Assembly: GCA_016879935.1 (NCBI GenBank)
Contig: JAACJQ010000420.1
Location: 1 to 64,000, forward strand
Length of the DNA stretch: 64,000 nt
Direction of reading: 5' to 3'
Origin: Archangiaceae bacterium
GTDB taxonomy: Bacteria; Myxococcota; Myxococcia; Myxococcales; Myxococcaceae
The notes beneath the pieces were generated by a model. It was not told where the DNA came from and did no database searches. It worked only from the letters and a program-made list of their open reading frames with translations. Positions within the stretch are counted from its first letter, which is position 1. The number at the start of each line of letters is the position of its first letter. The position numbers were made by a program, and so were the translations under genes. Shown here piece after piece: positions 55,265 to 64,000 of the stretch.

Positions 55265-58200
55265 CGCTGCTCCTCTGTGCGCTGCTGGCCCAGGCGCCCG
55301 CTCCCGAGACGGAGCGGCCGGAGGTGGTGCGTGTCGAGCTGCGGCTGCCCGTCGGCGTCGACGAGAAGCTGCTCGATCGAATCACCGAGCTGGTGACGGT
55401 GCGACGCGGGCAGCGGCTGTCGAGGCGCGCGGTGAGGCGCTCCATCGAGAGCCTCTTCGAGTCGCGGCGCTTCTCCGACGTGGTGGCGCGCGTCGAAGAC
55501 GACTCGTCAGGGCAGGGCGTCGCCGTCGTGTTCGAGCTCTTCCCGCGAGCGGTGATCGCCGACCTCTTCTTCGAGACGGGCGCCGGGAACGCGCCATTGC
55601 CGCTCCCGCTCCGCACCGATCTGCTCGGCGCCGGCCGCCTGCAGGTTGGCGGAGAGTACTGGCCGGAGCGGGGCGAGCTCGCCGCCGAGGCGATGACCGA
55701 GCTGCTGCGCCGCCGCGGCTTTCGTGACGCGCAGGTGCGGCACACGGCCATCGACCCCGAGCATCAGGGCCTCTCGGTGGGCTTCTTCGTGGCGCTCGGC
55801 CGGCCGACGCTCATTCGCAGCGTGACCCTCGCGGGAGACCCGGGGCTGCCCACCGAGCGGCTGCTCACGGCGATGAACCTGGCGACGGGGCAGGTGCTCG
55901 ATCTCGAGGTCGCGCAGAAGGGGGTCGAGGCGCTGCGCGTGCTGCTGCGAAAAGAGCGCTACTACCGCTCGCGGGTCGAGCTGCCGGTGGTGTTCGACGG
56001 CGGCCGGCTGGTGGTGCCCATCGCCGCGGGCCCACGCTTCGAGCTCGTCTTCTCGGGCAATCGCCGCCTCACCGACGCCACGCTGCAGGCCGTGCTCGCC
56101 TACGACGGCGAAGAGCTGCTCGACGCTCAGCTCGCGGCGCGGCTCGCCAAGCGCCTCGAGCGGTTCTACCGGTTTCGCGGTTTTCACGACGTGCGGGTGA
56201 CGGTGGCCGAAGCGACGGGCGCGGGCTCGACTCGCGCGGCGCTGGGCTTCACCGTCGACGAGGGCGACCCGGTTCGTGTCGTCGACGTCGCCTTCGACGG
56301 CAACAAGGCCATCGGCGCGGTCGAGCTGCGTGACGTGCTCAGCCGGGTCGTCGAGGCCGCGACGCCTTCGCTCATCGAGGCGCACGGCACGGCTGATCCC
56401 CTCGCGCTCGAAGGCCGCACCGGCCCCATCTTCGCGAAGGACTACCCCAGCCCGCCGCCGATCACGGTGCTCGACGAAGACACGTACAGCGAAGCGCTCA
56501 AGGCGATGACGGCGCTCTACCGCGAGCGTGGCTACCTCAAGGCGCAGGTGAACCTCGCGGGCATCGATCGCACCGGCGCGAGCGCGTACGTGCGCTTCAC
56601 CATCACCGAAGGCGCGCAGGTGCGCTTCCGGCTGGTGCAGAGCCGTGGCTTCCCACGAGGGTTCCGCTCCGAGGCGCTCGAGGTGTTGCGCACCAACAGC
56701 GTCTTCACTGCCGCGGCGCTCGAGAGCCTGCGTCAGACCGTGGTGCGTGAGCTCTCTCGTCGCGGGTACTACTACGCCGATGCCGACGCCTCGTTCGTGC
56801 TCGACGCGACGGGCCAGCACGCCGACTGTCTCATCGACACGCGCCCGGGCCCACAGGTGCGGGTGAGAACGGTGCTCGCGGTGGGCGCCGATCGCACCGA
56901 CGGCGAGCTCATCTTGAAGCAGGCGACGATGGTCGAGGGCCAGCCGCTCGACTCCGAGAGCCTCTTCTCGACGCAGAACAACCTGCTCTCGACGGGCGCG
57001 TTCCGCTCGGCCGAGGTCGAGCTGCTCGCACCCGAGCGCGCCGAGCCGCTCAAGACGGTGCTGCTCAAGCTGAAGGAGCGCCCGCGCATCTCGGGTGAGG
57101 TCGGCGTGGGCTACTTCGTCGCCGATGGCCCGCGCGTGGTGCTCGACGCCGCGGCGCCCAACCTCGGCGGCCGGGCGGTGAACCTCGCCTTGCGCGCGCA
57201 GCTCAACTACTTCGGGCTCTCGGTGCCGGCGCGCACGGGCGCGGTGAACATCACCGATCTCGACCCCTTTCAGACCGAGAACCTGAAGGACTTCGTCGAG
57301 CGCTTTCCGTTCCTGATGGCCGGCCGTGGGAACCTGTCGATTCAGAACCGCGGGCTGCTTCCCTTCGACATCGGCTGGCGCATCGACGCCGTCGGTGAGC
57401 GCGTGTTCCGCCCGCAGTTCCGCTTCACGCGATGGGCGGCCGTGCCCAGCCTCGACTGGTCGCGCAGCTTCGAGATTCCCCGCATCGAGAACCGGCTCAA
57501 GGTGACGCTCGCGCTGCAATACGAGCTCGAGTGGGCGCGTGTGCAGGAGACGAGCTCGCCCACCACGTCGGTGCCGCTCACCTTCGTCGACCAGGAGCGC
57601 CTGCGCTTCCTCTTCGGAACGTTCGCGCTGCAGACGGTGCGGTTTCAACCGACGTTCGATCTGCGTGACAGCGCGTTGTCTCCGCGGAAGGGCGTTCTGC
57701 TGCAGGGCTCGGCCGAGGTGACGGGCGCCATCTATGCGGGCACGCCCATCGCGCCGGGCAGCGCCGAAGAGCGCCCCGTGCCGGTCTCGTTCTTCAAGAC
57801 CTCAGCGCTGGCGACGGGCTACATCCCGCTCTCGCAGCGCGTGGTGCTGGCGTTGTCGCTGCGCGGTGGCCGCATCGTGCCGCTCGTCGCCGACGCCGTG
57901 ACGCCGCCCGTGAAGCGCTTCTTCCTCGGTGGCTCCACGTCGATGCGCGGGTTCAACGAAGATCAGCTCATCGCCGAAGATCGCCGCGCGCAGTACCGGA
58001 GCGAGATCGCCGCCTGTCAGGTGCTCGCGGTGAAGAATGGCTGCACGTCGGCCGCGAACACCGTGGGCGCGGGCCGCCAGATTCCCTCGGAAGGCGGCGA
58101 GTTCTTCGGGCTGGCGAAGGTCGAAGCGCGCTTCCCGGGCTTCAGCGTGTTCGATCTCGGCGCGTTCTTCGAGGTGGGCAACCTGTGGCTGGCGATGCCG

Positions 58201-58356
58201 ACCGAGCTGACGCGCCTGCGCTACGTGCTGGGCGGTGGCGTTCGCTACGTCACGCCCATCGGCCCGCTCGCGCTCGATCTCGGCGTGAACCTCGACCCCG
58301 ACCTCATCATCAACGAGCCGCGCGTCGTGGTGCACTTCAACATCGGCGTGTTCTGA
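55261..58356 (+). CDS. Omp85-family outer-membrane protein (TamA-like)
   Basis: 1031 residues, ATG 55261 overlapping the tamB stop. Signal peptide MTLLLCALLAQAPA, then repeated POTRA-type domains (VVFELFPRAVIADLF; LVFSGNRRLTDATLQ; VVDVAFDGNKAIGAVEL; and others) to about residue 590, and a C-terminal beta barrel ending VVVHFNIGVF with terminal Phe, as in Bac_surface_Ag proteins. The number of POTRA domains (five or more) is larger than TamA's three, so it could be a BamA-type relative. Paired with TamB. Confidence 0.88.
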   Translation: MTLLLCALLAQAPAPETERPEVVRVELRLPVGVDEKLLDRITELVTVRRGQRLSRRAVRRSIESLFESRRFSDVVARVEDDSSGQGVAVVFELFPRAVIADLFFETGAGNAPLPLPLRTDLLGAGRLQVGGEYWPERGELAAEAMTELLRRRGFRDAQVRHTAIDPEHQGLSVGFFVALGRPTLIRSVTLAGDPGLPTERLLTAMNLATGQVLDLEVAQKGVEALRVLLRKERYYRSRVELPVVFDGGRLVVPIAAGPRFELVFSGNRRLTDATLQAVLAYDGEELLDAQLAARLAKRLERFYRFRGFHDVRVTVAEATGAGSTRAALGFTVDEGDPVRVVDVAFDGNKAIGAVELRDVLSRVVEAATPSLIEAHGTADPLALEGRTGPIFAKDYPSPPPITVLDEDTYSEALKAMTALYRERGYLKAQVNLAGIDRTGASAYVRFTITEGAQVRFRLVQSRGFPRGFRSEALEVLRTNSVFTAAALESLRQTVVRELSRRGYYYADADASFVLDATGQHADCLIDTRPGPQVRVRTVLAVGADRTDGELILKQATMVEGQPLDSESLFSTQNNLLSTGAFRSAEVELLAPERAEPLKTVLLKLKERPRISGEVGVGYFVADGPRVVLDAAAPNLGGRAVNLALRAQLNYFGLSVPARTGAVNITDLDPFQTENLKDFVERFPFLMAGRGNLSIQNRGLLPFDIGWRIDAVGERVFRPQFRFTRWAAVPSLDWSRSFEIPRIENRLKVTLALQYELEWARVQETSSPTTSVPLTFVDQERLRFLFGTFALQTVRFQPTFDLRDSALSPRKGVLLQGSAEVTGAIYAGTPIAPGSAEERPVPVSFFKTSALATGYIPLSQRVVLALSLRGGRIVPLVADAVTPPVKRFFLGGSTSMRGFNEDQLIAEDRRAQYRSEIAACQVLAVKNGCTSAANTVGAGRQIPSEGGEFFGLAKVEARFPGFSVFDLGAFFEVGNLWLAMPTELTRLRYVLGGGVRYVTPIGPLALDLGVNLDPDLIINEPRVVVHFNIGVF

Positions 58357-58371
58357 GCGCGACGGAGTAAG

Positions 58372-59706
58372 GTGCCGGCCGTGTTCTACCGACTCGTCAG
58401 AGGCATCGTCGCGTTCGCGCTGCGGCTGTTCTACCGGGTCGAGGTCGTGCAGCACACGGGCGACCTCTCGGGCCCGGTGATGTTCGTCGGCAATCACCCG
58501 AACAGCCTCATCGACCCCGCGCTCGTCTTCGTCATCACCAACCGCCAGGTGACGTTCCTCGCGCGCGAGCCGCTCTTTCGCGTGCCGGTGATGGGCTGGC
58601 TGCTGCGCGGCCTGAAGGCGTTGCCCGTGTACCGAAAGCAGGATCACCCGGGCCTGATGGAGAAGAACGAAGGCACGCTCGACACGGCGGCCAGCGCGTT
58701 GAGCTCGGGCCTCGCCATCACCATCTTCCCCGAGGGCAAGTCGCACTCGGCGCCCCAGCTCTCGGAGATCAAGACAGGCTGCGCGCGCATCGCGCTCAAG
58801 GTCGCGAAGGCCGGCAAGGCGATGCGCATCATCCCCATCGGGCTCACCTACGAGCAGAAGCACCGCTTCAAGAGCCGCGTGCACATCGAGGTCGGCCAGG
58901 CGCTGCTCGTCGAGGCCGTGGGCACGCTCACGCCCGAGGCCGAGCAGGAGTGGGTGCGCTCGCTCACCGATCGCGTCGGCGACGCCATGCGCTCGGTGAC
59001 GCTCAACCTCGAGGACTGGGAAGACCTGGGCCTCATCGAGACGGCCGATCAGCTCTTCGCGCTCAAGAATGGATTTCGCGAGAAGGACAACGATCGGCTG
59101 CGGCTCTTCTCGAAGGGCGCCTCGCTCCTGCGCAACGAGCAGCCCGATCGTTTCGACGACATCAAGGAAGACATCCTCTCGTTCCGCGCACGGCTCGAGA
59201 TGATCAACGCGCAGCCGGGTGATCTGCAGGTGCACTATCGCGGGCAGAACGTGGCGATGTTCGTGCTGCGAAACCTCGGCGCGATTCTGCTGGGCTTCCC
59301 GCTCTTCGCGCTCGGGGTCGTGCTCTTCTTCGCGCCGTTCATGTTCCTGCGAATGCTGGCGATGCTCGCGCCAGTGTCGAAGGACCGGGTCGCGACGCTC
59401 AAGTTCGTCTCGGCGCTGCTCATGGTGCCGCTGTGGTGGACGCTGCTGACGGTCGCTGGGTGGTACCTCGCGGGCACGGTGGGGCTCGTGGTCGCGCTCG
59501 CCGGCGCGCTGCCGCTCGCGCTCTTCACGCGCTACTTCCTCGAGCGGCGCAGGGCTGCCATCAATGACGCCATGGCCTTCCTGCGCATGGGAAACCGCTC
59601 ACGGCTCCGCCAGCACCTGTTGTTCCATGGAGAACGGTTGCAGGAAGAGATTCAGGGCCTGGTGCAGGAGATCAAGCCCCGGCTCGACGACGCCGAAGGT
59701 ACCTAG
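58372..59706 (+). CDS. PlsC-type lysophospholipid acyltransferase
   Basis: 444 residues from GTG 58372. Acyltransferase motifs NHPNSLIDP (HxxxxD) and FPEGKSH; further region FLAREPLFRVPVMGWL. The C-terminal third has two or three membrane helices (LGAILLGFPLFALGVVLFF; LMVPLWWTLLTVAGWYLAG). Follows the TamB/Omp85 pair, consistent with a lipid-linked role. Its TAG overlaps the convergent MFS stop in CTAG. Confidence 0.88.
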   Translation: MPAVFYRLVRGIVAFALRLFYRVEVVQHTGDLSGPVMFVGNHPNSLIDPALVFVITNRQVTFLAREPLFRVPVMGWLLRGLKALPVYRKQDHPGLMEKNEGTLDTAASALSSGLAITIFPEGKSHSAPQLSEIKTGCARIALKVAKAGKAMRIIPIGLTYEQKHRFKSRVHIEVGQALLVEAVGTLTPEAEQEWVRSLTDRVGDAMRSVTLNLEDWEDLGLIETADQLFALKNGFREKDNDRLRLFSKGASLLRNEQPDRFDDIKEDILSFRARLEMINAQPGDLQVHYRGQNVAMFVLRNLGAILLGFPLFALGVVLFFAPFMFLRMLAMLAPVSKDRVATLKFVSALLMVPLWWTLLTVAGWYLAGTVGLVVALAGALPLALFTRYFLERRRAAINDAMAFLRMGNRSRLRQHLLFHGERLQEEIQGLVQEIKPRLDDAEGT

Positions 59707-60971
59707 GCAGGCTTCTCGGCGAGGCGCCTCCACCCGAAGATCCAGATCAACCCGCCGAGCGCGAGCGTGACGGGCACGATCACCAGCGCGCCGACGAGGG
59801 TGCCGGTGCGATCGGAGATGCTGCCGATGATCGGCGGAGAGACCGCATCACCCAGCGCGTGAATGCAGAGAATCGAGATGCCGAACGCGCGCGCCCGAAG
59901 GCTCGGCTCCACGCTGTTCACGAGCAGCGCGTTCACCGGCGCGTTGTAGGCCCACACGAAGACCTGTGCGGCGATGACCGAGGCGATCACCCACGTCGGG
60001 TCTTCAAAGACGAAGAGCGCGAGGCAGACGAGCAGGGTGGCGGGCACCATGAAGACACCAGAGACCGCGAGGTACGGCTGACGCGTCACGCCCACGAGCC
60101 GATCGGCCACGAAGCCACCGAGCGAGGTTCCGAGGAGCCCACCGATGATCGCCGAGGCGCCGATCGCGAGCGTCGCCTTCTCGAGCTCCATGCCGCGCAC
60201 CCGATGCAGGAACTCGGCGAACCAGTCTCCGATGCCGCCGGTGGCGAAGGTGACGAGCGTGTAGCCAGCGACGGTCACCAGATAGACGGGGTTCTTCAGC
60301 AGCAGCCGAATCGCCTCGGGGAACGAGACCTGCCGAGGTGGCGCGTCGTCGAACGCACCGCGCACCGGGTCTTTCATGAACAGCGCGACGGCCGCGATCG
60401 CGAGACCGGGAAGACCGACGGCATAGAACGCCGTGCGCCAGCCGTGCGCAGCGCCGAGCGCTCCACCGATGGCGAAGCCGAGCGCCGAGCCGACGGGAAT
60501 CGCGACGTAGAAGATCGTGAAGGCCTTGTTGCGCTTCTCGGGCGGAAAGAAGTCGGCGAGCAGCGACGGCGCCAGCGTCGCGTACGCGGCTTCACCGATG
60601 CCCACGAGGGCACGCGTCACCATGAGCGACCAGAAGCCCACCGAGAGCCCTGCGGCGGCCGTCGCGATCGACCACGCGGCGACGCCGATGGCGATCAGCA
60701 CGCGCCGGTTCTTCGTCTCGGCGAGCGCTCCGAAGATCGGGCTCGCGATCATGTAGACGAAGATGAACGCCGTGAGCGGCCAGCTCGTCTCGGCGTCGGT
60801 GAGCTGCAGGTCTTCTTTGAACAGCGACTTCACCGCCGACGGCACCCAGCGATCGACGTAGTTGAGCAGGTTCATCGCCGTCAGCACGACGAGCGCGAAG
60901 GTGGCTCCAGGCGCGTTGGCGCGAGGCCCACCAGCAGGAGCGGCTGCGGACGACACCGGCGCTCCGCTCAC
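59703..60971 (-). CDS. MFS transporter, Spinster-like
   Basis: 422 residues with about 12 membrane helices (TFALVVLTAMNLLNYVDRWV is the first) and the MFS loop motif GALAETKNRRVL. The start and NYVDRW motif resemble the Spns sphingolipid/lysophospholipid transporter group. Start GTG 60971 overlaps the Ppx/GppA stop (GTGA). Substrate unknown; it lies convergent with a lipid acyltransferase. Confidence 0.85.
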   Translation of the reverse strand: MSGAPVSSAAAPAGGPRANAPGATFALVVLTAMNLLNYVDRWVPSAVKSLFKEDLQLTDAETSWPLTAFIFVYMIASPIFGALAETKNRRVLIAIGVAAWSIATAAAGLSVGFWSLMVTRALVGIGEAAYATLAPSLLADFFPPEKRNKAFTIFYVAIPVGSALGFAIGGALGAAHGWRTAFYAVGLPGLAIAAVALFMKDPVRGAFDDAPPRQVSFPEAIRLLLKNPVYLVTVAGYTLVTFATGGIGDWFAEFLHRVRGMELEKATLAIGASAIIGGLLGTSLGGFVADRLVGVTRQPYLAVSGVFMVPATLLVCLALFVFEDPTWVIASVIAAQVFVWAYNAPVNALLVNSVEPSLRARAFGISILCIHALGDAVSPPIIGSISDRTGTLVGALVIVPVTLALGGLIWIFGWRRLAEKPA

Positions 60972-61888
60972 GGAGCCTTCCCGAACCGATCGGCCAGCAG
61001 GCCCCAGCGCAGCCCGCGATCACTGACCGTCACCGACGAAGCGGCGATGCAATCGACGGCGACTTTCAGAATGAGTCCGCCCGCGACGATGACGTCGGCG
61101 CGTTTCGGCTGAAGGCCCGGCAGCGTGCGACGGAGCGGGAGCGGCAGGTGCGCGAGGCGAGTCACCGTCGCGTCGATCTCGGCGCGGGTCAGCTCGGCGC
61201 CGTGCACGAGCGTCGCGTCGTAGGGCTCGATCTTCTTCGCGACGGCGCAGATGGTCGTCACGGTTCCCGCGACCCCGACGAAGCGAAACCCGGCGGCGGC
61301 CCTCGGGAGTGGCGCGAACGTCTCGCGAAGGAACTTCTCCATCGCCCCCAGCTCGACTTCGGCCGGTGGGTCGGTCTTGATGAACCGCTCGGTCATGCGC
61401 ACCGAGCCGACGTCGAAGCTGTGCCGGTACGAGATGGCGCCGGTCGCGTCTCCGAAGATGAACTCGGTCGAGCCGCCGCCGATGTCGATGGCGACGAGGG
61501 GGCCTGCTCCACCGAAGTCGGCGAACGCAGACGCGAACGACAGCCGCGCCTCTTCGTCTCCCGACAGAATCTCGGCTGGCACGCCCGCACGCTGGAGCAC
61601 ACCGTCGAGAAACACCTTGCCGTTGCTCGCGTCACGCGCTGCCGACGTCGCGCTGATGGCGAGGCCCTTCACCCCGATCGACTTCGCTTCGTTCGCGAAC
61701 CGGCCGACGGCGTCGAGCGTCGTCTCCATGGACTCGGCCGAGAGCGTCTTCGATTGATCGACGCCTTTGCCCAGCCGCGTGATCTCCGCGCGCTCTTCGA
61801 CGGCGCTCCACCTGCCGGCGGGGTCGCGCTCGGCGACGAGGAGAAGCACCGAGTTCGTTCCGATGTCGATGGCGGCGTAGCGGCTCAC
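60968..61888 (-). CDS. Exopolyphosphatase / GppA-family phosphatase
   Basis: 306 residues from GTG 61888. ASKHA-type ATPase fold with AAIDIGTNSVLLLV at the N-terminus and AIDIGGGSTEFIFG around residue 130, the paired phosphate motifs of Ppx/GppA. The shorter form lacks the C-terminal HD domain of E. coli enzymes. It should hydrolyse polyphosphate or pppGpp; which one cannot be told. Confidence 0.9.
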   Translation of the reverse strand: MSRYAAIDIGTNSVLLLVAERDPAGRWSAVEERAEITRLGKGVDQSKTLSAESMETTLDAVGRFANEAKSIGVKGLAISATSAARDASNGKVFLDGVLQRAGVPAEILSGDEEARLSFASAFADFGGAGPLVAIDIGGGSTEFIFGDATGAISYRHSFDVGSVRMTERFIKTDPPAEVELGAMEKFLRETFAPLPRAAAGFRFVGVAGTVTTICAVAKKIEPYDATLVHGAELTRAEIDATVTRLAHLPLPLRRTLPGLQPKRADVIVAGGLILKVAVDCIAASSVTVSDRGLRWGLLADRFGKAP

Positions 61889-61913
61889 GGGCGCGCGACA
61901 CTAACCCACGGCT

Positions 61914-63083
61914 TCACAGAAGCGAGGGCAGCACGGCGGCCAGCTTCTCGGCGTCGGCGAGCGTCGAGTGCAGGTGCGCCGACACGCGCAGGCAGCGTTT
62001 CCCCTCGAAGGTGAAGAGCGGCACCTCGATGCGGTGCTGATGCCAGAGCGCGTCCTGAAGCGGGTCGAGCGCACCCATTCCCGGGAGCGCGCCCTGACCC
62101 GTCGTCGCGTTCGGCAGCGGAATCGTCGCCATCATGCCGAGCAGCGAGTCAGGCACCGCGGGCGTCGCACCGATCGCGCGCAGCACCACGTCGCGCATCT
62201 GCTTCACGAGCGTGCGGTTGCGGGCGCGAACTTCGTCCCACCCGCCAGGCACCAGCTTTCCAATCGTTTCGATCGCGACGGGCACGGAGAGGAACGGCGT
62301 CGGGTCGTGCGTGCCCTGCCAGTCGAACTCCACGCGAAACCGGCTGCGATCGCGTCGCTGGGCGTTGGCGCCGTGGCTGATCGTCGTGGGCCGAATCGAG
62401 GGCTGGCGATCGCGCCGAACGTGCAGAAACGCCGCGCCTTTCGGAGCACACGTCCACTTGTGGAGGTTGCCCGTGAAGTACGAGGCGCCGAGCGTGTCGA
62501 GCGAGAGCGGCTCCTGCCCGGGTGAATGGGCTCCGTCGACGAGCACTTGCACGCCGCGGCCTTCGAGCTCACGCACGAGGCGCTCGATGGGAAAGACGAT
62601 CGCCGTTGGGCTGGTGATGTGATCGATCAACGCGAGCTTCGTCTTTGGCGTCACCGCCTTCGTGATGGCGTCGACGATCTGCTCGGCCGATTGGAGCGGG
62701 AAGGGCACCTGCGCCACCGTGACCCGCGCGCCGCTTCGTTCGGCCACGAAACGCATCACGTTGTTGCAGGCGTTGTAGCCGTGCGAGGTGATGAGCAGCT
62801 CGTCGCCCGGCGTGAACTCGAGGCTGCGGAGCACGGCGTTCACGGCCGTGGTCGCATTGGTGACGAAGGCGAGATCATCTCCGTTGCAGCCGAGGAAGGC
62901 GCCGAGCGAATGCCGGGCCGCATCGAGCAGCGGCTCGTACTCACGCGCGAGGAAGCGCACGGGCTCGGCCTCGAGGCGCTCCCGCAGGCGCTGCTGCTCG
63001 GCCAGCACGACGCGCGGACAGGCGCCAAAGCTGCCGTGGTTCAGGAACGTGACGTCGGGGTCGAGCGCTAAGTGGTGCTTCAC
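61914..63083 (-). CDS. Class V aminotransferase, isopenicillin-N-epimerase-like
   Basis: 389 residues. PLP-dependent fold type I: FLNHGSFGACP at the N-terminus, VLVDGAHSPGQ with the cofactor Asp, and the Schiff-base Lys in GNLHKWTCAPKG. This group includes isopenicillin N epimerase, cysteine desulfurase-like and ergothioneine lyases; substrate cannot be assigned. 26 bp before the Ppx/GppA start. Confidence 0.88.
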   Translation of the reverse strand: MKHHLALDPDVTFLNHGSFGACPRVVLAEQQRLRERLEAEPVRFLAREYEPLLDAARHSLGAFLGCNGDDLAFVTNATTAVNAVLRSLEFTPGDELLITSHGYNACNNVMRFVAERSGARVTVAQVPFPLQSAEQIVDAITKAVTPKTKLALIDHITSPTAIVFPIERLVRELEGRGVQVLVDGAHSPGQEPLSLDTLGASYFTGNLHKWTCAPKGAAFLHVRRDRQPSIRPTTISHGANAQRRDRSRFRVEFDWQGTHDPTPFLSVPVAIETIGKLVPGGWDEVRARNRTLVKQMRDVVLRAIGATPAVPDSLLGMMATIPLPNATTGQGALPGMGALDPLQDALWHQHRIEVPLFTFEGKRCLRVSAHLHSTLADAEKLAAVLPSLL

Positions 63084-63095
63084 GCGTCGGTTTTC

Positions 63096-63509
63096 TCAGA
63101 GCGCCAGATCAAACGCCACGTGCGTGTCTTCGAAGCCGAGCCGCGCGAAGAAGGCGAGGGCAGCGTCGTCACTGCGTGGCAGCCGAATGCGCAGCTTGTT
63201 GCAGCCAGCAATGCGCGCCCGTCGAACCATGTCGCGAATCAGCAACCGGCCCACGCCGCGGTGTCTGGAGTTCGGCTCGGTGACGATGGCGACGATCTCG
63301 GCGTCGGGTGACGCGATTCTCAAGACCGCGACTCCCAGCACGAAGCCCTCTCGCTGAACCACCAGCACCTGCCCGTCACGCACGCTCGCGCCACACAACG
63401 CCAACAACGACTCCGCCTGTGCACTCATGGGGGGCCCGCTCTCTTCGACCGTGGTCTCGACGACTCGCTTCGCCTTCACGAAGCGCTGTGAGTGCAGGTC
63501 GCAGGCCAT
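63096..63509 (-). CDS. GNAT family acetyltransferase
   Basis: 137 residues from ATG 63509 (a GTG at 63566 would add 19 residues). Acetyl-CoA loop motif A in VTEPNSRHRGVGRLLIRDMV, with C-terminal strand-helix LAFFARLGFEDTHVAF. Substrate unknown. Ends 12 bp before the aminotransferase start, so the two are probably co-transcribed. Divergent from fabH. Confidence 0.85.
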   Translation of the reverse strand: MACDLHSQRFVKAKRVVETTVEESGPPMSAQAESLLALCGASVRDGQVLVVQREGFVLGVAVLRIASPDAEIVAIVTEPNSRHRGVGRLLIRDMVRRARIAGCNKLRIRLPRSDDAALAFFARLGFEDTHVAFDLAL

Positions 63510-63608
63510 GGTTCCCAAGCTGACGCGCCGTGTCGTCTCGCGTCCTTGCGCCGTGACGCCCGTCACACCATAAGCCGCGCGGTTTTCACTCTCGGAATCG
63601 AGGTTTGC

Positions 63609-64000
63609 ATGCAGGCGTATTCCCGCATCTATGGCTCCGGCTTCGTGACCGGCGAGGTCACGGTTCCCAACGAGCGCATGGCGAAGGTCTGCGACACGTC
63701 GGACGAGTGGATTCGTGAGCGCTCGGGCATTCAGCAGCGGTACTTCGTCAACGAAGGCACCGGCACCAGCGATCTCGCCGTCGGTGCTGCGAAGAAGGCC
63801 CTCGAGGACGCGGGCACGAAGGCCGAAGAGATCGACTACATCGTCGTCGCCACGATGACGCCCGACTACTACTTCCCGGGCGTCGGCAGCCTCGTGCAGG
63901 CGAAGCTCGGCCTCACCAACATTCCCGCGCTCGACATTCGGCAGCAGTGCTCGGGCTTCGTGTACGGCCTGCAGGTCTGCGACGCGCTCATCCGCTCAGG
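63609..64000 (+). CDS. fabH: 3-oxoacyl-ACP synthase III (5' part, cut by window edge)
   Basis: The first 130 residues are visible, starting MQAYSRIYGSGFV behind GAGG. FabH condenses acetyl-CoA with malonyl-ACP to start fatty acid synthesis. The active-site Cys is in IRQQCSGFVYG, and DTSDEWIRERSGIQQR is the typical N-terminal KAS III motif. The His and Asn of the catalytic triad lie beyond the edge. Confidence 0.93.
   Translation, partial: MQAYSRIYGSGFVTGEVTVPNERMAKVCDTSDEWIRERSGIQQRYFVNEGTGTSDLAVGAAKKALEDAGTKAEEIDYIVVATMTPDYYFPGVGSLVQAKLGLTNIPALDIRQQCSGFVYGLQVCDALIRS

Noticed and set aside
55507-57648. Long open frame on the minus strand within the Omp85 gene
   Set aside because: Same high-GC shadow pattern, Arg/Glu/His-rich, no domain motifs, while the plus strand holds POTRA and barrel signatures.

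Overview
The window looks like chromosomal DNA of a myxobacterium (Myxococcota). Coding is dense and GC-rich, with few gaps over 150 bp. It carries the Myxococcus-type type IV pilus gene order pilB-T-C-S-R, pilA-G-H-I, pilS2-R2 and pilM-N-O-P-Q. Beyond pilQ come a roadblock protein, efp, accB, accC and a large TPR protein resembling the motility-polarity protein SgmX. A Ser/Thr kinase fused to an ATPase and several sigma54 activators also suit this phylum. I saw no tRNA, rRNA, insertion sequence, prophage or CRISPR array, and no gene-free stretch longer than 300 bp.

Layout. (1) 1-7.05 kb, minus strand: a signalling run (LRR protein, GAF-sigma54 activator, kinase-ATPase, lipoprotein) behind a very good sigma54 -24/-12 promoter, preceded by a 199-aa unknown. 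(2) 7.15-9.2 kb, plus: two exported unknowns, one with three SH3/Tudor-like barrels. (3) 9.2-14.7 kb, minus: cupredoxin lipoprotein, thrA (aspartokinase-homoserine dehydrogenase), thrB, thrC and a DUF3592 membrane protein. (4) 14.8-20.3 kb: a VWA protein, a Pro-rich protein ending in an Hfq/LSm-like domain, a lipoprotein, a REC-GGDEF diguanylate cyclase, trmB and ribF. (5) 20.4-44.2 kb: the pilus locus, closed by a strong terminator at 44190-44219. (6) 44.2-59.7 kb: efp, accB, accC, SgmX-like TPR protein, ExeA/GspA-type ATPase, TamB-like protein, Omp85 protein, acyltransferase. (7) 59.7-63.5 kb, minus: MFS transporter, Ppx/GppA phosphatase, class V aminotransferase, GNAT. (8) The window ends inside fabH.

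The pilus genes form a nearly complete machine: extension and retraction ATPases (PilB, PilT), platform (PilC), major pilin (PilA), alignment proteins (PilM, N, O, P), secretin (PilQ), the PilGHI ABC system and two two-component pairs. pilA has a well-formed sigma54 promoter, matching its control by the NtrC-type regulator PilR encoded next door. Three departures stand out. A 3.2-kb gene for an MFS/spermidine-synthase-like membrane protein lies antisense between pilR and pilA. The prepilin peptidase gene pilD, which follows pilI in M. xanthus, is missing here. A 74-aa XRE-type regulator sits before pilM, downstream of an AT-rich patch with three TTTGAC-type boxes that look like its operator.

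Best candidates for undescribed biology are the sigma54-driven LRR/activator/kinase module at 1-6.4 kb, the Hfq-like fusion protein, the small HTH regulator with its operator, and the antisense gene in the pil locus. All functions are inferred from motifs read by eye; no database search was run.
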